This document shows, one piece after another, positions 50,939 through 63,679 of a stretch of DNA of 64,000 nt. Position 1 is the first letter of the stretch. Each line of letters starts with the position of its first letter. Position numbers and translations under genes: made by a program. The DNA comes from Nipponacmea schrenckii. Its lineage: Eukaryota; Mollusca; Gastropoda; Lottiidae. A model generated the notes under the pieces. It made no database searches. It saw only the letters and a list, made by a program, of their open reading frames with translations, and was not told the origin of the DNA. The stretch lies in the NCBI GenBank assembly GCA_030562195.1, contig CM060203.1, positions 6,462,208-6,526,207 on the forward strand, written 5' to 3'.

Positions 50939-53900
50939 TCACTTTCGACGAGATCTTGATCCTGTATGTCGTTTACTTATTGAACTTTTATCATAATCCC
51001 AAGGCAACTGAAACTCTCTGAAAAATAGACCATATATAGTTCTCATATATTCCATCACAAGATGGACAGGGTTAAAAAAAGATACAGAATTTTCTATTTA
51101 ACAATTAGCAGATTTTATTATTTGTTTCTGATGAGCAATACAGAACAGTAGGATGTAAAACCCTATTAGATAGTGAGATGTATCAAAATATTTCATACAA
51201 GTAAAATTAAAGTGTGTAAACAGACAATTCAAAGAAAAGAATGCATAGAGTTCATGATAAAGTTCATAATAGTTAAAAGGATATTTTGTATACTCACTGT
51301 GATTGTAGGGAAGGTAGAGGATGACCAAATGCTATGACTGGTAATTCATCACTGATTTCTATATGGCTTACTGAAATATATCAACATTTTCCTAATATAA
51401 GCTTGGACAAATAATGAAACAGATTTAATGAAGCATTTTTTGTATAGATTTTGTTGTAAGCAAGTAGATTATTTCTTTTTGAAAGAGATTAGAAAGGTAC
51501 AGCCCATTTATCTCTTCATGCTCTAGCAAACTTCCATAAAGTTACAGAACAATAGGTCAATTTTTTCTATAAAATTTGAAGAGATATGCCACTTACTGTC
51601 ATCTAAGATTGGTAAAAAGGAGTCAATATCATTGGCTGTTTCTAGGTCATGAACTGGAGATATCACATGATCCTTTTCTCTTAATTTCTTGGCAGCTTTC
51701 TGTTCTCTCATCCTCTGCATATCCCATCTGTAATGACAAACATTAGTTGAATTAAAGGGAGGTAATTCGTTATTTCGTTATAATAAAACAACAACAAAAT
51801 TCAGCTTTAATGCCAGCACAAATATTTTTTACTTGAACAATTACTCAAAGATGTTTTATGATGTAAAAGAATACCGGTACTAAACAATACCTCTAGATAT
51901 TTATGTTAAATTTTATCAAAGAACCAGAATAAAAATCCGAAAATATCAAATACCTACCTCTTTCGACGTTTTTCTTCTAATTCGGGTTTTTGATGTCTTT
52001 TAATAATGGTATCATCCTCTAGATTCTAAAACAAATTAAGAAATGTTTTAAACTATTATATTTGAGGATATCTCATAAAATCTTCTTGTCCTCATGGAAG
52101 ACAAATGTAGAATGAAAGAAGATTGGGGATGTAAATTCAATCACTTAAAAAGAAAATTGAGTCAATCAAGAGGTTGAAGCAGAGACAAATTGAAATAAGA
52201 ATTCACTAAAATTCAAAAATAAAAACTGAGGTGCTTAGAAGATATCAATATACTAACCTCTGTGCCTTCCATTTGATATAAGTTAGTATATTTGATCTTT
52301 CTCCATGATGGTACCTCAACTACAACAGAATGACACAATATTTACTACAGGATAACACAAATGAACTGACAGTGCAAATGAATGTCAGTAACATCCATTG
52401 TAAATGAAAGATATTATTTGATTGTCATCAATAATGTGACCAGTTGGTGTTTATTTGTTAGTGCATTGACAAAGGTTACTTCAGTTTTTTTTACAAAGTG
52501 ATAGGGATAGCTAACACTGAGCTCTTTTGATTATTAAGTTAATTATCTAATTGATATATCCTTTATTGATAAATAAACAGACTAAATATCCTCCTGTGAA
52601 AATCAAGATCCACTTTATGTGAGTGATACTTACTTTCTTTCAAGGATTTAACCAGAATCCTACTCTCTTCTGGATCGATGATTTCAATATGGCGGGAACG
52701 TAACTCTGCTTGGGACACATGATATACATAGTCAGTTTTTAACACTGTTTGGTCCTCCTCTGTAATACTAGGCTGTCGAAGTCTGGACAATGGCGTGTCT
52801 GTCACAATGTCTAAGCTATCCTTCACAAGTGTTTCTCGCGATTTTTTTATGTTGTTTTCTGTTTTGATCTTAGCAGGTCTACCAGGTCCAGTATGTTTTC
52901 GGACTAAAATTTTACTTGGAGTTGGAGAACCCAGATGGACAGTGGCTTTTCTGGAAATAAGAAAATTTCCGACTTTAAAATTAATTTGAATTCTCCTGAC
53001 CTAGACCAATTAAAAATAAATAAAGGTACGAGTACAGAAGATTAAGTATCTTGACCATCTTTACCGTTTACCATCAAGCACAAACATAGAAGTACATAGC
53101 TATCCAAAAATTGTATATAAATATATATAAATTAAATGAATCCCAATTATTCAAATTTCAACGACTCTAATTCACCTTTTCAGTCCTTTGTCTTGTTTGG
53201 GAGTAGAGGCAACATCTTGATTTTCTTTTGTATCTGTTGGCTCCTGTAATTCCTCCTTTTGTTTCAATAGAGACATTCTGCGTTCCATTCTTTCCAAACG
53301 ACATTCTAGCTGTAAATTTAAACCCAAAAAAAATCAATCCAGACGCACTGTTTCTATAAAGTTTTATACTGAAAATACTTTCAATAATGATAATCTTATC
53401 TCTTTTGTTTAAAATGCATTTATTTTTCTTTTCAAGGAAATAATCTTTGCTGTATATCTTCAAGAAATAACTCTTTTACTTATGAAAGAAAGAAAATATT
53501 GAAAAACAAATAATTGTAATCCTATGGGTTGTTGGTAACCTTTTTACGCTATAAGCCAGTTATTCTAGAGACCTATTTATCATTTTGTGGGCTAGATTAA
53601 AATCTGAAAATAATGGTTAAGCTATGCAAATATGACAGTTGTCAGCTTGGCTAAGGTAGGCGTTTTAGAGGGTCCTTTTTATTGTGCCATAGGCTTATAA
53701 TAGACAGCAAGACAAAGCTTACAATTATAGCAAAATTTGTCACAAGAAAAGGCCTGGAATAATAATGTCACCCTGAATTAATATCTGTCAATTCAAATGG
53801 TCAAAATATGTCACTATAATCAAGGTAGTAAAACTGCAGACACAGAAAAGTTTCCATATATTAATCTGTAATTTCGGAATATGCAAAGCAAGTTCTTTTG

Positions 53901-55480
53901 ATGCTTTTTCAAAATACATACTAGATAGTGCATGCATGCAACTTATTTATTTTGCATTAGCAAGTCACATTTGGCTGGTCATTTGAGCTCATCCTGACCT
54001 GCAGAACGACAGTCATCCCAGCCACCCTCTCAGATTCGTAGGCCTTTTGAAATACTTCCTCACCTCGGAAACGCTGTGAAAACCCATTTTCCAGGAAGAC
54101 GGATGAAATAACTTGTCAAGTAATTTCATCATAATTCAAAATGTCGGCAATTAGCAAGGTTTCAAGGTCGAAACATAAGCTGTATAATTAATTTTTCTCC
54201 TCCACTTTGGCCATGACGCGTGTTTATACACAATGGTCTCAATAATGTCACATGATCGGTCATGTGATCAAAATCGGCACGCGAGGAAGAACACTTCGGA
54301 TGTTTCCGTCTTCTTTTTTTATCGATTCGGAAAACTTCGTTTTTCTCCGTCAAATTCCGTTGACGCAAATGTTTCATTATCCAGACACTCAGAAAACAAT
54401 ATCTGTCTGGATAATTTGACAAACAATAACAGATCTAATGCGATTCTACTTTCTTTCGAATTAAACTTGATAAATATAGATACACAGAAAAAGCTGTAAA
54501 TCCAAATTATTGTCTGAGTCAAATGAGTTTAGACAGAGAGTATCTCTCTGGTTTATTTTAGTTCAACTTATCAAGGCAATAGGACTGGTGTCCATTGCCA
54601 ATTTAAAAAGCTATTACGTAATTGTCTTTGTCCCTTGCCTTAAGGGTTCAGTTTTGGATTTGAAGTTCTTTGATATCTATCTATTGACCCTTGACGTTGA
54701 AGACCAAATTTCTGACATACAAAAAACACACCCATATTATGACAAATGAAAATATTTGCCAACTGAAATTACTAGCTTCGATTTTTTCGCATTAGATCTA
54801 GTGGTATTGTATTTCGGATTAATATTTTAAAGCCAACAGATTTATCATCAATATATCAAAATAATCGATATAATAATATTATAGAGCAATTCGCATTCTA
54901 TATCCGACATTATTTTCTGCCAGGTGCTAACAAATTAATTTTTGTACACCCAAAAAATATTTTAACCGAAGGCGATAGTATGCTAATCATCCGCCATCTT
55001 GACAATACTTTAAAAAGGCTGAAATTTGAAGAAGTTAAAATGATAATATCTCAGCCAAAGAAAATCGACATTCAAAAGTAAAATTACCGCTATTTTCTCC
55101 GATTTTAAATCTTTAATTTCCCGATCTTTCTGTTCGATCACATCACCTTGTTGCTGAATCAATTCCAAATGAATTAACAGCATTTCTCGAAGTTCGTCTG
55201 CCTCACGATTTCCCGAATCCCCCGAATTATTAATCTTCCCCGCCATTTTGACGGCTGGAATTTCATCTAAAACACCTCCATTTGTCAAATTACAATTTTC
55301 AAAGCCACTGAGTTCATTTTCCTTTTCTCGGGCCATCTGCAAACTTTCTTGCATTGCGAATGCCAAGTCTGAGTCAAAGTCCCCATTTTTGTAATGGACA
55401 GGTTTTGTCATGCGACGCCGTTGTAAATAAGGTCTTCTTTCACACTTATTTCTCACTTCGTTCAAAAATTCTGATTTCAT
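50939..55480 (-). CDS. MSL1: male-specific lethal 1 homologue (MSL complex scaffold), 8 exons
   Basis: Exons in coding order (complement): 55088-55480, 53176-53309, 52634-52950, 52258-52319, 51958-52025, 51597-51727, 51298-51370, 50939-51017; about 418 aa. A coiled coil (about 95-152: LLIHLELIQQQ, EIKDLKSEK, RLERMERRM) matches the MSL1 dimer/MSL2-binding helix. The PEHE domain (about 283-392) has EVPSWRKIKY, NLEDDTIIKRH, EEKRRKRWDMQRMREQ, VIAFGHPLP and the closing FQLPW of MSL1. In other animals MSL1 scaffolds MSL2, MSL3 and the acetyltransferase MOF/KAT8, which acetylates H4K16; the PEHE region contacts MOF and MSL3. The start is the first ATG in the open frame. The frame is open a further 108 bp upstream to a TGA at 55592-55594 without an ATG, so the 5' end is either UTR or a spliced junction. 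Shorter than human MSL1, mainly in the N-terminal low-complexity part. Confidence 0.93.
54040..54330. promoter_or_regulatory. CpG-containing, E-box-rich stretch in MSL1 intron 1
   Basis: Within the 1.8-kb first intron lies a stretch unlike its AT-rich surroundings. It holds a perfect inverted pair of E-box-type octamers (TCACATGA-TCGG-TCATGTGA, 54248-54267), GACGCGTG and CACGCGAGG words, and ATCGAT near 54319. This could be an alternative promoter or enhancer. No transcript evidence is available here. Confidence 0.35.
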
Positions 55481-56505
55481 ATTTGATATCTCACTCAATT
55501 CGACATCCAGCTCGCTGCAGACACAACTGTCGAGTTGCACAAATCTTCCCTTCTTTGTTAAATGTCCTCTTGTATCCACAAAGAATTGACCTCAATATTT
55601 GAAAATACAACAAACAACTAGGCCCGTTATACACCGGTCGAGTCTACCAAATGTGCTCTCTTTTATTAGAGAATTCATGGTGTAATGAACTGTCGTCTGC
55701 TAAAATTAGCACTTTCCATGACATGATCGTGCGTAATCAACGGGAAGAATGTAAATATCAGTTTCGAAATCACGATTATCATACATATCTTGGAGAAATT
55801 AATATGAATAGAATTTACTTGTATTATTCCAATATTGGATAATCCGAAACGCTGAACTGCTGCGGGCAAAGACGGGATGGAATTGGAAGGTGTTTAGCCA
55901 CTAGTTTACATGCAACTACAAATATGAATAGCAATTCAATTCCACTATTTTATGGCTAAATTTATCCCAGTGGGCAAAATCTGTGAACTTGCCATAAGAA
56001 AGAATTTGAAACCTACGTATATTAGTCGAGGACGAGATCCATCACCCCTATGAGGTAGGCCCGTAAGTCAACATTTGGCCAAACAAGGCTCTGGAAATGG
56101 ATCATACACTCCATCACAATTCATAGTTTAATGTATGCCAAATGTGTTATATATTATTCTATACAAATGAGTTTGTGTAATTTTCTTACCTTGACAAAGT
56201 AAACCATAGCAAAGTTTTGCGGACGTTTGAAAGCCTTTCTTTCCTCATTCATTAAGTGAATAAAGTCTACTCATATGAGCTGTGGTAAATTCTACTAAAC
56301 CATGACTTACTCCAGTATCGTGAATCAGGGTCACTTTATCCACTTTTCTATGTATATTACCAAATACTCTACCTCAAAATAAAGTAGACTCTTCGTATTC
56401 GTGATTGGAATCGCCCAAGTATGTGCGTAAATATCTTTGACCTAATTATTGAATAATTTATAAACAAAGTATCTTTACTCTCGAACACCAAAGAAAATAA
56501 GTTAT

Positions 56506-56539
56506 ACCAGAGCCTATATAAGTTTATATAGGCTCTGGT
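56506..56539. repeat. 34-bp near-perfect palindrome
   Basis: ACCAGAGCCTATATAA (56506-56521), a GT spacer, then the exact reverse complement (56524-56539). All 16 bp of the arms pair. Flanking bases TAT/TAT extend weakly. It could form a hairpin or cruciform, or mark a fold-back element whose remaining sequence is lost. Confidence 0.85.
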
Positions 56540-58832
56540 TATATCTTTACTGTTCTGGACTTCCATCCTATAATTGACATAAATGTGTTGGAGATTTGAG
56601 TCCTACACCTGATCAGGCCTTACAATAAATCTGAAGTAGTATTGTTTTCGGATAGTAATAATAATCACAGCCCAATTTCATTTTGTTATTTTTTTTATTA
56701 CCAATTAACATAAGGCATAATGACATGCTAATCAATAATAATAATAGTTTATAATAATAATAATAATGATGATAGAGGATATAAAATAATATACATTCAT
56801 ATATTTATAGAAAGATATATAGATATATAATGATATGATAGCTCAAGAAATACCCAGAAACATTACAATCTATTATTATATTGTAACCATAATAATCTGT
56901 ATTATATAGCCCCCACTCTCCTCTTTTAAAATGTCTGTGAAATTTAAATAACATCCCATTGACTTAAATAGCCTGATTTTCTCATTTAAGACTCTCAATG
57001 CTTTTATTATCCCCTATTTAAACAGAATATTTGTCTACTGAATTTGTCTGACTTCATTAAATGACTCCAAATTTGTATCATTCTTTAACATAGAATCTCA
57101 AGAGAAAAACTCCTTCCCAATTTGAAAAATAAGTGATGCTCAACGAAAGATATTGAGCTAAAATAGATATAATTTTCAAGTTTAAAAAAAATAATAAAGC
57201 ACATTTTATTGATGGACGTAACTTAATACAAAAGGCCTCTACAAGTTACAGATATGCAGTAATGAATGCGGATATGAAGTAGAGACAAGATCTTGTTAAT
57301 ATAGTCCAAGTCCAATCTACAAGAATTCAACCAAAATCATTGTCACAATACAAAGTTGATTTGAGCAGAGAAATGTAATGGTAGGACCATTGAGAACTTT
57401 AATATTCTAAATATTACAATGTAAGTCATGAGATAAATGGAGAAATAAAAAATGTGGACTTTCACCAATTAATGAAACGGCCTCTTATCACGAAATTCAA
57501 GACCTTAAGAATATGGTTTAAGTGCAGGATATGTAAAGATAGATAAATGTTCAGAAATTGGATATATAATACATTACTTGGATTGGATAGAAAGGTATAC
57601 AAAATACACTTTGACAAATAGTTGAATGGCTCTGAAATAGTCTAATACATGTTCAAGTAACCAGCTGTTAGACTGACAATTGAGCCAACATTTAGCCATA
57701 ATTGAAGAGTTTTCGGCCAGAATTATAGAAACATTTAAGTGTAAGATATACAAACAATAGAAATATACAAGAAAACAAGTATTTATCAATATTGTTTACC
57801 AAGAATTCAGGAAAAGTGTTAGATATACAGAAAAATATACAAAATCTCAATATACAAGTTAAAAGCTAACGAATAATAAAAGAAACAACAAAACATGGTG
57901 AGTAAAAGCTTAAAGCAGAACTGATGTGATTCCTTAGAGCTGTTCTGAGCTTATATAGAATTGATTAGAGCTAAAATAAACTAAATCCAATAAACAGAAG
58001 TGACTTCATTTCTTTATGAAAACTATTCAATAAAAGTTTGTCTCAATGTAAACTTGGTTGAACTAGACACAGCAAGTGTAACACCATCCTTTTTGTCTAA
58101 ATTATATTCTCAAAATGTTTTAACTATGCAATATATATCACAACTGCCTCCACCAAGGCTACATGTTTTATGTATAATGAACAGTAATTTTAAGGATATT
58201 TACATGTAAGTTCTGCCCAAAGTGTTCTTTTAGTTACAAATGTTCTAGGTTTATGATCAAAGTTCTTTGCATTATATAGTTATATTCTTATAAAGGAAAA
58301 TATTGCAACTAAGTCTGATCAAGAAATTGAACATGAAGCAAAGATATAATTATAAGGAAAAATAATAATTATTACACAACTCTATAAGTATATGGCAAGG
58401 ACAATTTCTAAATATCAAACATGTACCTATTGAATGAAAGTGTGTGCCAGCTTTTTGCAGTCAAGAATTATGACTAAAACCTACCTCCCTGTGTCCAACA
58501 ATATATGAATTTATATTAATATTGTTTGATTAATTAATGTCAATAAACAGAATAAGCCTTGTTCCATGAACTTTTTCAGAACAGATATTCATATTTTTTC
58601 CCCATTAGCTTAATATCCTACTGTTTATTACAGCAATGACTTATATATATTCAAAATATAAACTGCAAAATGGCACACACTGCCACTCAAATCATTGAAC
58701 TTAGTATTTCCCATTACTTTTAATTGAATAAAATTTAAGGTTAAAACAAAATATGATAAAAATCTCAATTTGCATAAAATAATTCACTATGTTTATCTTT
58801 ATCAAAAATAACCGGTATCATTGAATAACACA

Positions 58833-58967
58833 TTCACTTAGTGTAACACTGCGCACTATACATGGGTAAATGAATTTTCCCCGATTTCGCGGAGGCAAGG
58901 AAGGGGTGCGCATTATACATGCCTGCGCATTATATTCGGAATTATACGTTCACTTAGTTTAACAGTG
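58833..58967. mobile_element. 135-bp segment with near-identical 19-bp flanks and TGCGCAYTATA repeats
   Basis: Direct repeats TTCACTTAGTGTAACACTG (58833-58851) and TTCACTTAGTTTAACAGTG (58949-58967) differ at two positions. Between them TGCGCACTATACATG, TGCGCATTATACATG and TGCGCATTATATTCG occur at 58850, 58907 and 58924. The middle is GC-richer than the surroundings. It resembles a transposon terminus or solo repeat unit. Class not determined. Confidence 0.45.
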
Positions 58968-60074
58968 ATCACATATTGAATTTTATTTTTTCTCAACATA
59001 GGACTAAGATAAACAGTAATTGTATGCTGGGATACAGTCACATAAACAATAGATTTTTCAGCTGATGGAGCTAAATCTAAGCTGTCTGTAGTGCTTTTTA
59101 GAAATAAATACATTTTGTCAACAATCACATAAAATCACAACAGACAAGCTCAAATTATCATAAAGTGAGAATATAAAGAGCTATTTGAATTCAACTGTTT
59201 TCTGAAATTTTGAATGAACCATACAACAGATTTTCATCCTGAAAGGTTTACAGGTAGTTAAATTTAGAAACATCAGCTGGTAAATCAAATATCTAGACAA
59301 CTAAATCCCTTTTAGACAAGAATGAAAAAAAAAAAACCTTAATTTCTTGCTGATCAAGTTTTGAGGTTAAAACCAATAATCATTTATCAAAAAAAAAACT
59401 GCAACAAACAGGCCATGATAAGTCAAATTCTACCTGATAAAATTTTAAAAGCTATCAAAGAGATATAAAATAAATGCTGTGAATACTGATTAAAGCTACA
59501 TATATAACTAGAAAGTATAATTTATAGTAAAATAATATAACTTATAAATTTATATAATTACTTATACCATATCTTTAAAAATATCTAATTCTAAAATATA
59601 AATTATAAATCTACAATAAGGTACTACTGAAAGCATCTCTTATAACACCCTTAATTGAACTTTATTGGGGAATAAAAATATATATATTTAGTTGACTATA
59701 TGGCTTTAAAATATAATATGATTGTTCTTAATGACGAGGCAAGGTGCCAAACTTCATTTTCTAGAGATAATAAGGTGCGAAGAAATCAGGGTTTCTCTAG
59801 CGCTCCCTTACTAAACTAAACACAATTCTAAAAGCTCAAATGGAACAGGTTTTAAAACGTCATGAAACAATGATAAACATATTTTAAAGCTGAATGTTAA
59901 TGAGGATGTTTGAAAATAAAATTGACTCAATAGTTTCCATCTCCTAAAAATTTCACACTGAAATGATTACAAAAAATTTCGAAATAAAATCAAATCCCTG
60001 TCACCAGACTGCTTTTCAAATCAATCAAAAATGCTAGTTTATCAACTGCCAGACAAGTGCAAAATATTTTGAGA

Positions 60075-60096
60075 GGGGGGGGGGGGGTTGGGGGGG
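60075..60096 (+). repeat. G-tract, possible G-quadruplex
   Basis: About 13 consecutive G, TT, then 7 G. It can satisfy the four-run G-quadruplex pattern on the + strand. Homopolymers of this length are also prone to sequencing error. Confidence 0.5.
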
Positions 60097-61244
60097 TAAT
60101 ACTAAATAAATACGACTACAAGCCAAACCGCCAAAATATGTACAAAAATCCCCGTTTATAAACCAAGAAAGAATTCAACCTGTAACCATACTTTGAAATA
60201 TAATATTAACAATATTCCCTTTTTTTTGGTAGTACATGTACTTTAGTTTACTTGTAGAAGTAAGAAATTTTATAGAAAAATAAAAATACTTGAATTTCAT
60301 ATGGCATATTTAAGAAAAGACGGAAATGTTGCAACGACAGTGCAAATACATATGTAAATATATATATATATATAAAAATTTAATGTACAAAGTCCAAGGG
60401 AGGACATAATATAAACTAAAAATCTAGGTAAGGATCTAACTAATCCTTATATACATCACTATTACATAATGGTATTTTTACTAAATTAGTTACAGTAAAG
60501 CAATATCTACGAATCTAAGGTTGCATGTCATCAAGCCAAAATAATATACAGAAAAATAAAATAATCTAATACAGATTTCAAATGAGGTTTTCTTGCTTTC
60601 ATGGTTCCTTTAATTCCAGAAACAAAAATTCGCAGAAGTCAGACATAAAAATCAGACTAGTTTAAATAGAAGAAATGTTCCTGATACACATACAAAGTTT
60701 AGAAAACCTCTTTTGAACCACGTTATAATTTGTTCGTTGGCTCGTATCTTCATATATTCCTATCCCTAAAGGGACGAATTCAATGTAAAGGTCACAACTA
60801 AACCCTTGATTAATAATTTCATTTTCAATCAAAATCTGATATTGATATGAGTTTATCTTTAATTGATTGGGTATAAAAAAAAATTGAGTAATTTCATCAT
60901 AAATGCATATTGTCAAATATTCAAGATGGTATAACACAATGTTCTGTTATTTATTTAAGAATTAAAATGTTCTTCATGCCACAAGAAGCATGTACATATT
61001 GTAAAGCAGCAAATGGAATATTTTTCAGCATAGCAGGCAGTAAAGTGAAAGCACTGGTCAAAAGGTCTCCAAAATATCTTTTTTAATGTTACTGGTATCA
61101 AGTATTAAATGATGGATCAACTAAAAGCTCAAATATCTTGTGTACGGCAGGGCATTATAAATAGAGTACAAATTACACCATACACCACACAGGAGGACAA
61201 CCTAACTCATCTTTTCACAACTCTCAAAGTTACTTCCACCAATC

Positions 61245-63679
61245 TCATAATTCAGTAGTTATGGTAATTTTTTTCTCTATCTTTTTCTCTGGAGCTGTGA
61301 CGTGCCAAGGTGAAATTTCACTACCATTAATAGGAGCTGAATCAGACTTGGTTCGTGAAACGGTCACAAGTTGTTTAACTGGAATCTTAGAATTGGGAGA
61401 TGTTGGTTCCACAGTTGATGCAGACAGAGAAGGAATTTTAGAATTTGTTGAAGCTGCTTTTGGAAGTTTTGAACTTGATGTTGACGATGATTTTCTGGAT
61501 GTAGTTGGTCTGTCACTGCTGTATGTCGCCTCCTGAAATATACAAGAATGTGTTTAATTCTAAAACAAATTGAATCCAGGAAATATTCACAAACTGGTCA
61601 AAATTAAACCCAAAATTTGATTTATCAATTAAGTAAGTTTATATAAATGAGAATAAAAAAAAATGTTACAATTTATAAATTAATAATTTTAAATAAATCA
61701 AAAATTCATTTAATTTGTTCATTTAATATATAAAAATATTTCAATTAATACCAAACATTTGTAAACTAAGATTATATGTTGAAAAACCAGCATGAAACAA
61801 ATATTATTTGTGATATATTATATATATTATATCATGCAATGCAGTTAGTATCATGTGATTTTATTCAGATCTAGCTCATAGTTCTTGTAACCATGGCTAG
61901 AATTCTTTGTCAAACACCAAACACAACAATATTGTTAAGAATTTGAAAATAGATTCCTATATACAAGGCTATTATATATATCTATATGAAAACTAACAAA
62001 TTATGAAATATATAAATATACTATGATGCTATACAGCTATATGGCTACAATGTTATGTAAGTAAATATATGACACAAGGCTATAATGCTAAGTAAATGAT
62101 ATATGTATTCATTGCTATAACTTAGGTTAGTTTTCAGGATTAGTTATATATTTCAAACAGAGCAACAGTGAAATGTGTATAGAGGAAAAAGGGTATAGAA
62201 ATGAAATACGTTTTCACAGCTTGTAAAATTTGTACTTAAGTCTAACAATAGTAGCAGTGGAAGGATAAGGCACAATAATCTATTACTTTTCCACAATCCT
62301 TAAAATCTAGGTGTCATTTTCCTGTCTGAGATACAAATAACAAATGAAATAACAAGAAGATTAATGACCTTCACATTTTGAGTAGGCCTATCCAACCCTA
62401 CTTAAAAAATAAGATGGTTCAATACTTGCACAAATGGCAAAAGTGAAATAGAATTTTAAGTTTCAGAAATTTACGCTTTTAGCATAGTGGTACTCTACAG
62501 CTTAGCATAGCTTAGCACAGGCATGGTTCTTACCCATGCAATGAGTGCAAATTCAAAACTTCAATATTAAACGTTCAAGGTCACTGTTAGTAGAACACTT
62601 AAAATAAAAAAGGTGGACAATCATTTCATGCTAAACATGGCAAATAACAAACTTTTGTGTACAATTCAACTCGAATATGCATAAAGGGCATTAATTTTTG
62701 GTGTGTAACTTACAATATCTTCGCAGTTTTCCAATGTTTGTGTCCAGGTGTTGTCTGGGGTAGTTGCCATAGAAACATCATAAGGAGATTGAGAGGGGAA
62801 ATGAGTAGCAGTAGAAATGAGTGTTATGTTATCGAAAGCAACATTTTGAGCAGAATATTTTGAGCTTGGAGAAAATTGATTTTGTTCAATAGATGGTGTT
62901 AGGTCCAGTCGATCTGGAAAGACTTCAACCATTTGGTCGTCCAAATCAAGAGGAAATGGAGGAACAGTATCAATATCTGTTTCAAAAAGTTCATTAACTT
63001 TTGGTTTCTGTTTACAAGAGGCCAAATTATCATAAAGAGGTTCCAGAGTTATGGAATCAAAGGAGATAACTGGAGAAGAATTGTTAGTATCATGGTCTAC
63101 ATCTGAAGTATATATGAATGGTGAGTTGCCTACAGATTTGTTTCTTGGTGGAGGTGAAGCTATTTTGCTTCCTGCTGGTGTCGGAATTCCTGAAGATGAA
63201 GCTGCTGATGGTATCCCTGTAGGTTGGGCTCTTGGTATTCCTGTCGGAGAAGTAGGAACTATGCTTGAGTGAGCAGTTGTAGGTAATCCTGAATGAGCTG
63301 ACTTGGGTATTCCAGAAGGAGACAAGGGTATACTTGTAGATCCAAGCTTAGGAATCCCAGTGGGTGACGAAGGTATGTTTGTGAATCCAGGTTTAGATGT
63401 TCCTGTAGGTGAGGAAGGCATTCCTGTGGATCCAGGTTTAGGAATTCCTGTGTAACCAGGGGCCAAGATTCCAGAGGGTGACACCGGTGTATTTGTGTCT
63501 CCAGCTTTGGGAATCCCACTTGATGCTTGGAAGGCAGGTATCCCAGAGTGTGCTACTGCAGGTTTAATTGTGGGAGATGCTGATGGCAAAGCAGTGGGTA
63601 TGGCTGATGTTTTAGACTGTTTAATTGATGGTGGTTTGTCTGGTCTAGGAGGAGCAGATCGTTTCAAGCTGTCTTCATT
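61245..63679 (-). CDS. 3' part of a Pro/Ser-rich protein with many S/T-x-I-P motifs (partial, 5' end outside the window)
   Basis: Two exons are readable: 62714-63679 (322 codons, phase 0 at both ends, acceptor TAACAG, donor GTAAGT) and 61245-61532 (95 codons plus TGA). The first begins NEDSLKRSAPPRPDKPP and then holds an imperfect repeat region (about residues 25-160 of the exon) with units like SPTGIPKLGSTSIP. Strict [S/T]-x-I-P occurs about eleven times here, and SKIP occurs twice in the last exon (NSKIPSL, NSKIPVK). Acidic low-complexity sequence follows the repeats. SxIP is the known ligand of the EB1 EBH domain, so a microtubule plus-end-tracking protein is a reasonable inference. I do not recognise the protein family. 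The upstream exons lie beyond 64000; 63680-64000 is intron. Confidence 0.72.

Larger units (their letters stand above)
55595..61244. other. gene-free interval between MSL1 5' end and the SxIP-motif gene
   Basis: The right part should contain the 3'UTR of the minus-strand gene ending at 61245; TTTATT near 60950 is one possible reverse poly(A) signal. The left part should contain MSL1 5'UTR and promoter. I find no credible coding exon. Notable items are the 34-bp palindrome at 56506-56539, a trinucleotide ATA/ATG-rich patch near 56730-56775, transposon-like debris at 58833-58967 and a G-tract at 60075-60096. Confidence 0.45.

Noticed and set aside
54233..54749. Plus-strand open frames in MSL1 intron 1
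   Set aside because: No homology recognised and no splice partners; noted only as lying beside a promoter-like stretch.
61261..61536. Plus-strand frame with acidic composition
   Set aside because: Antisense of the last exon of the SxIP-motif gene, whose acceptor and stop are clear on the minus strand.
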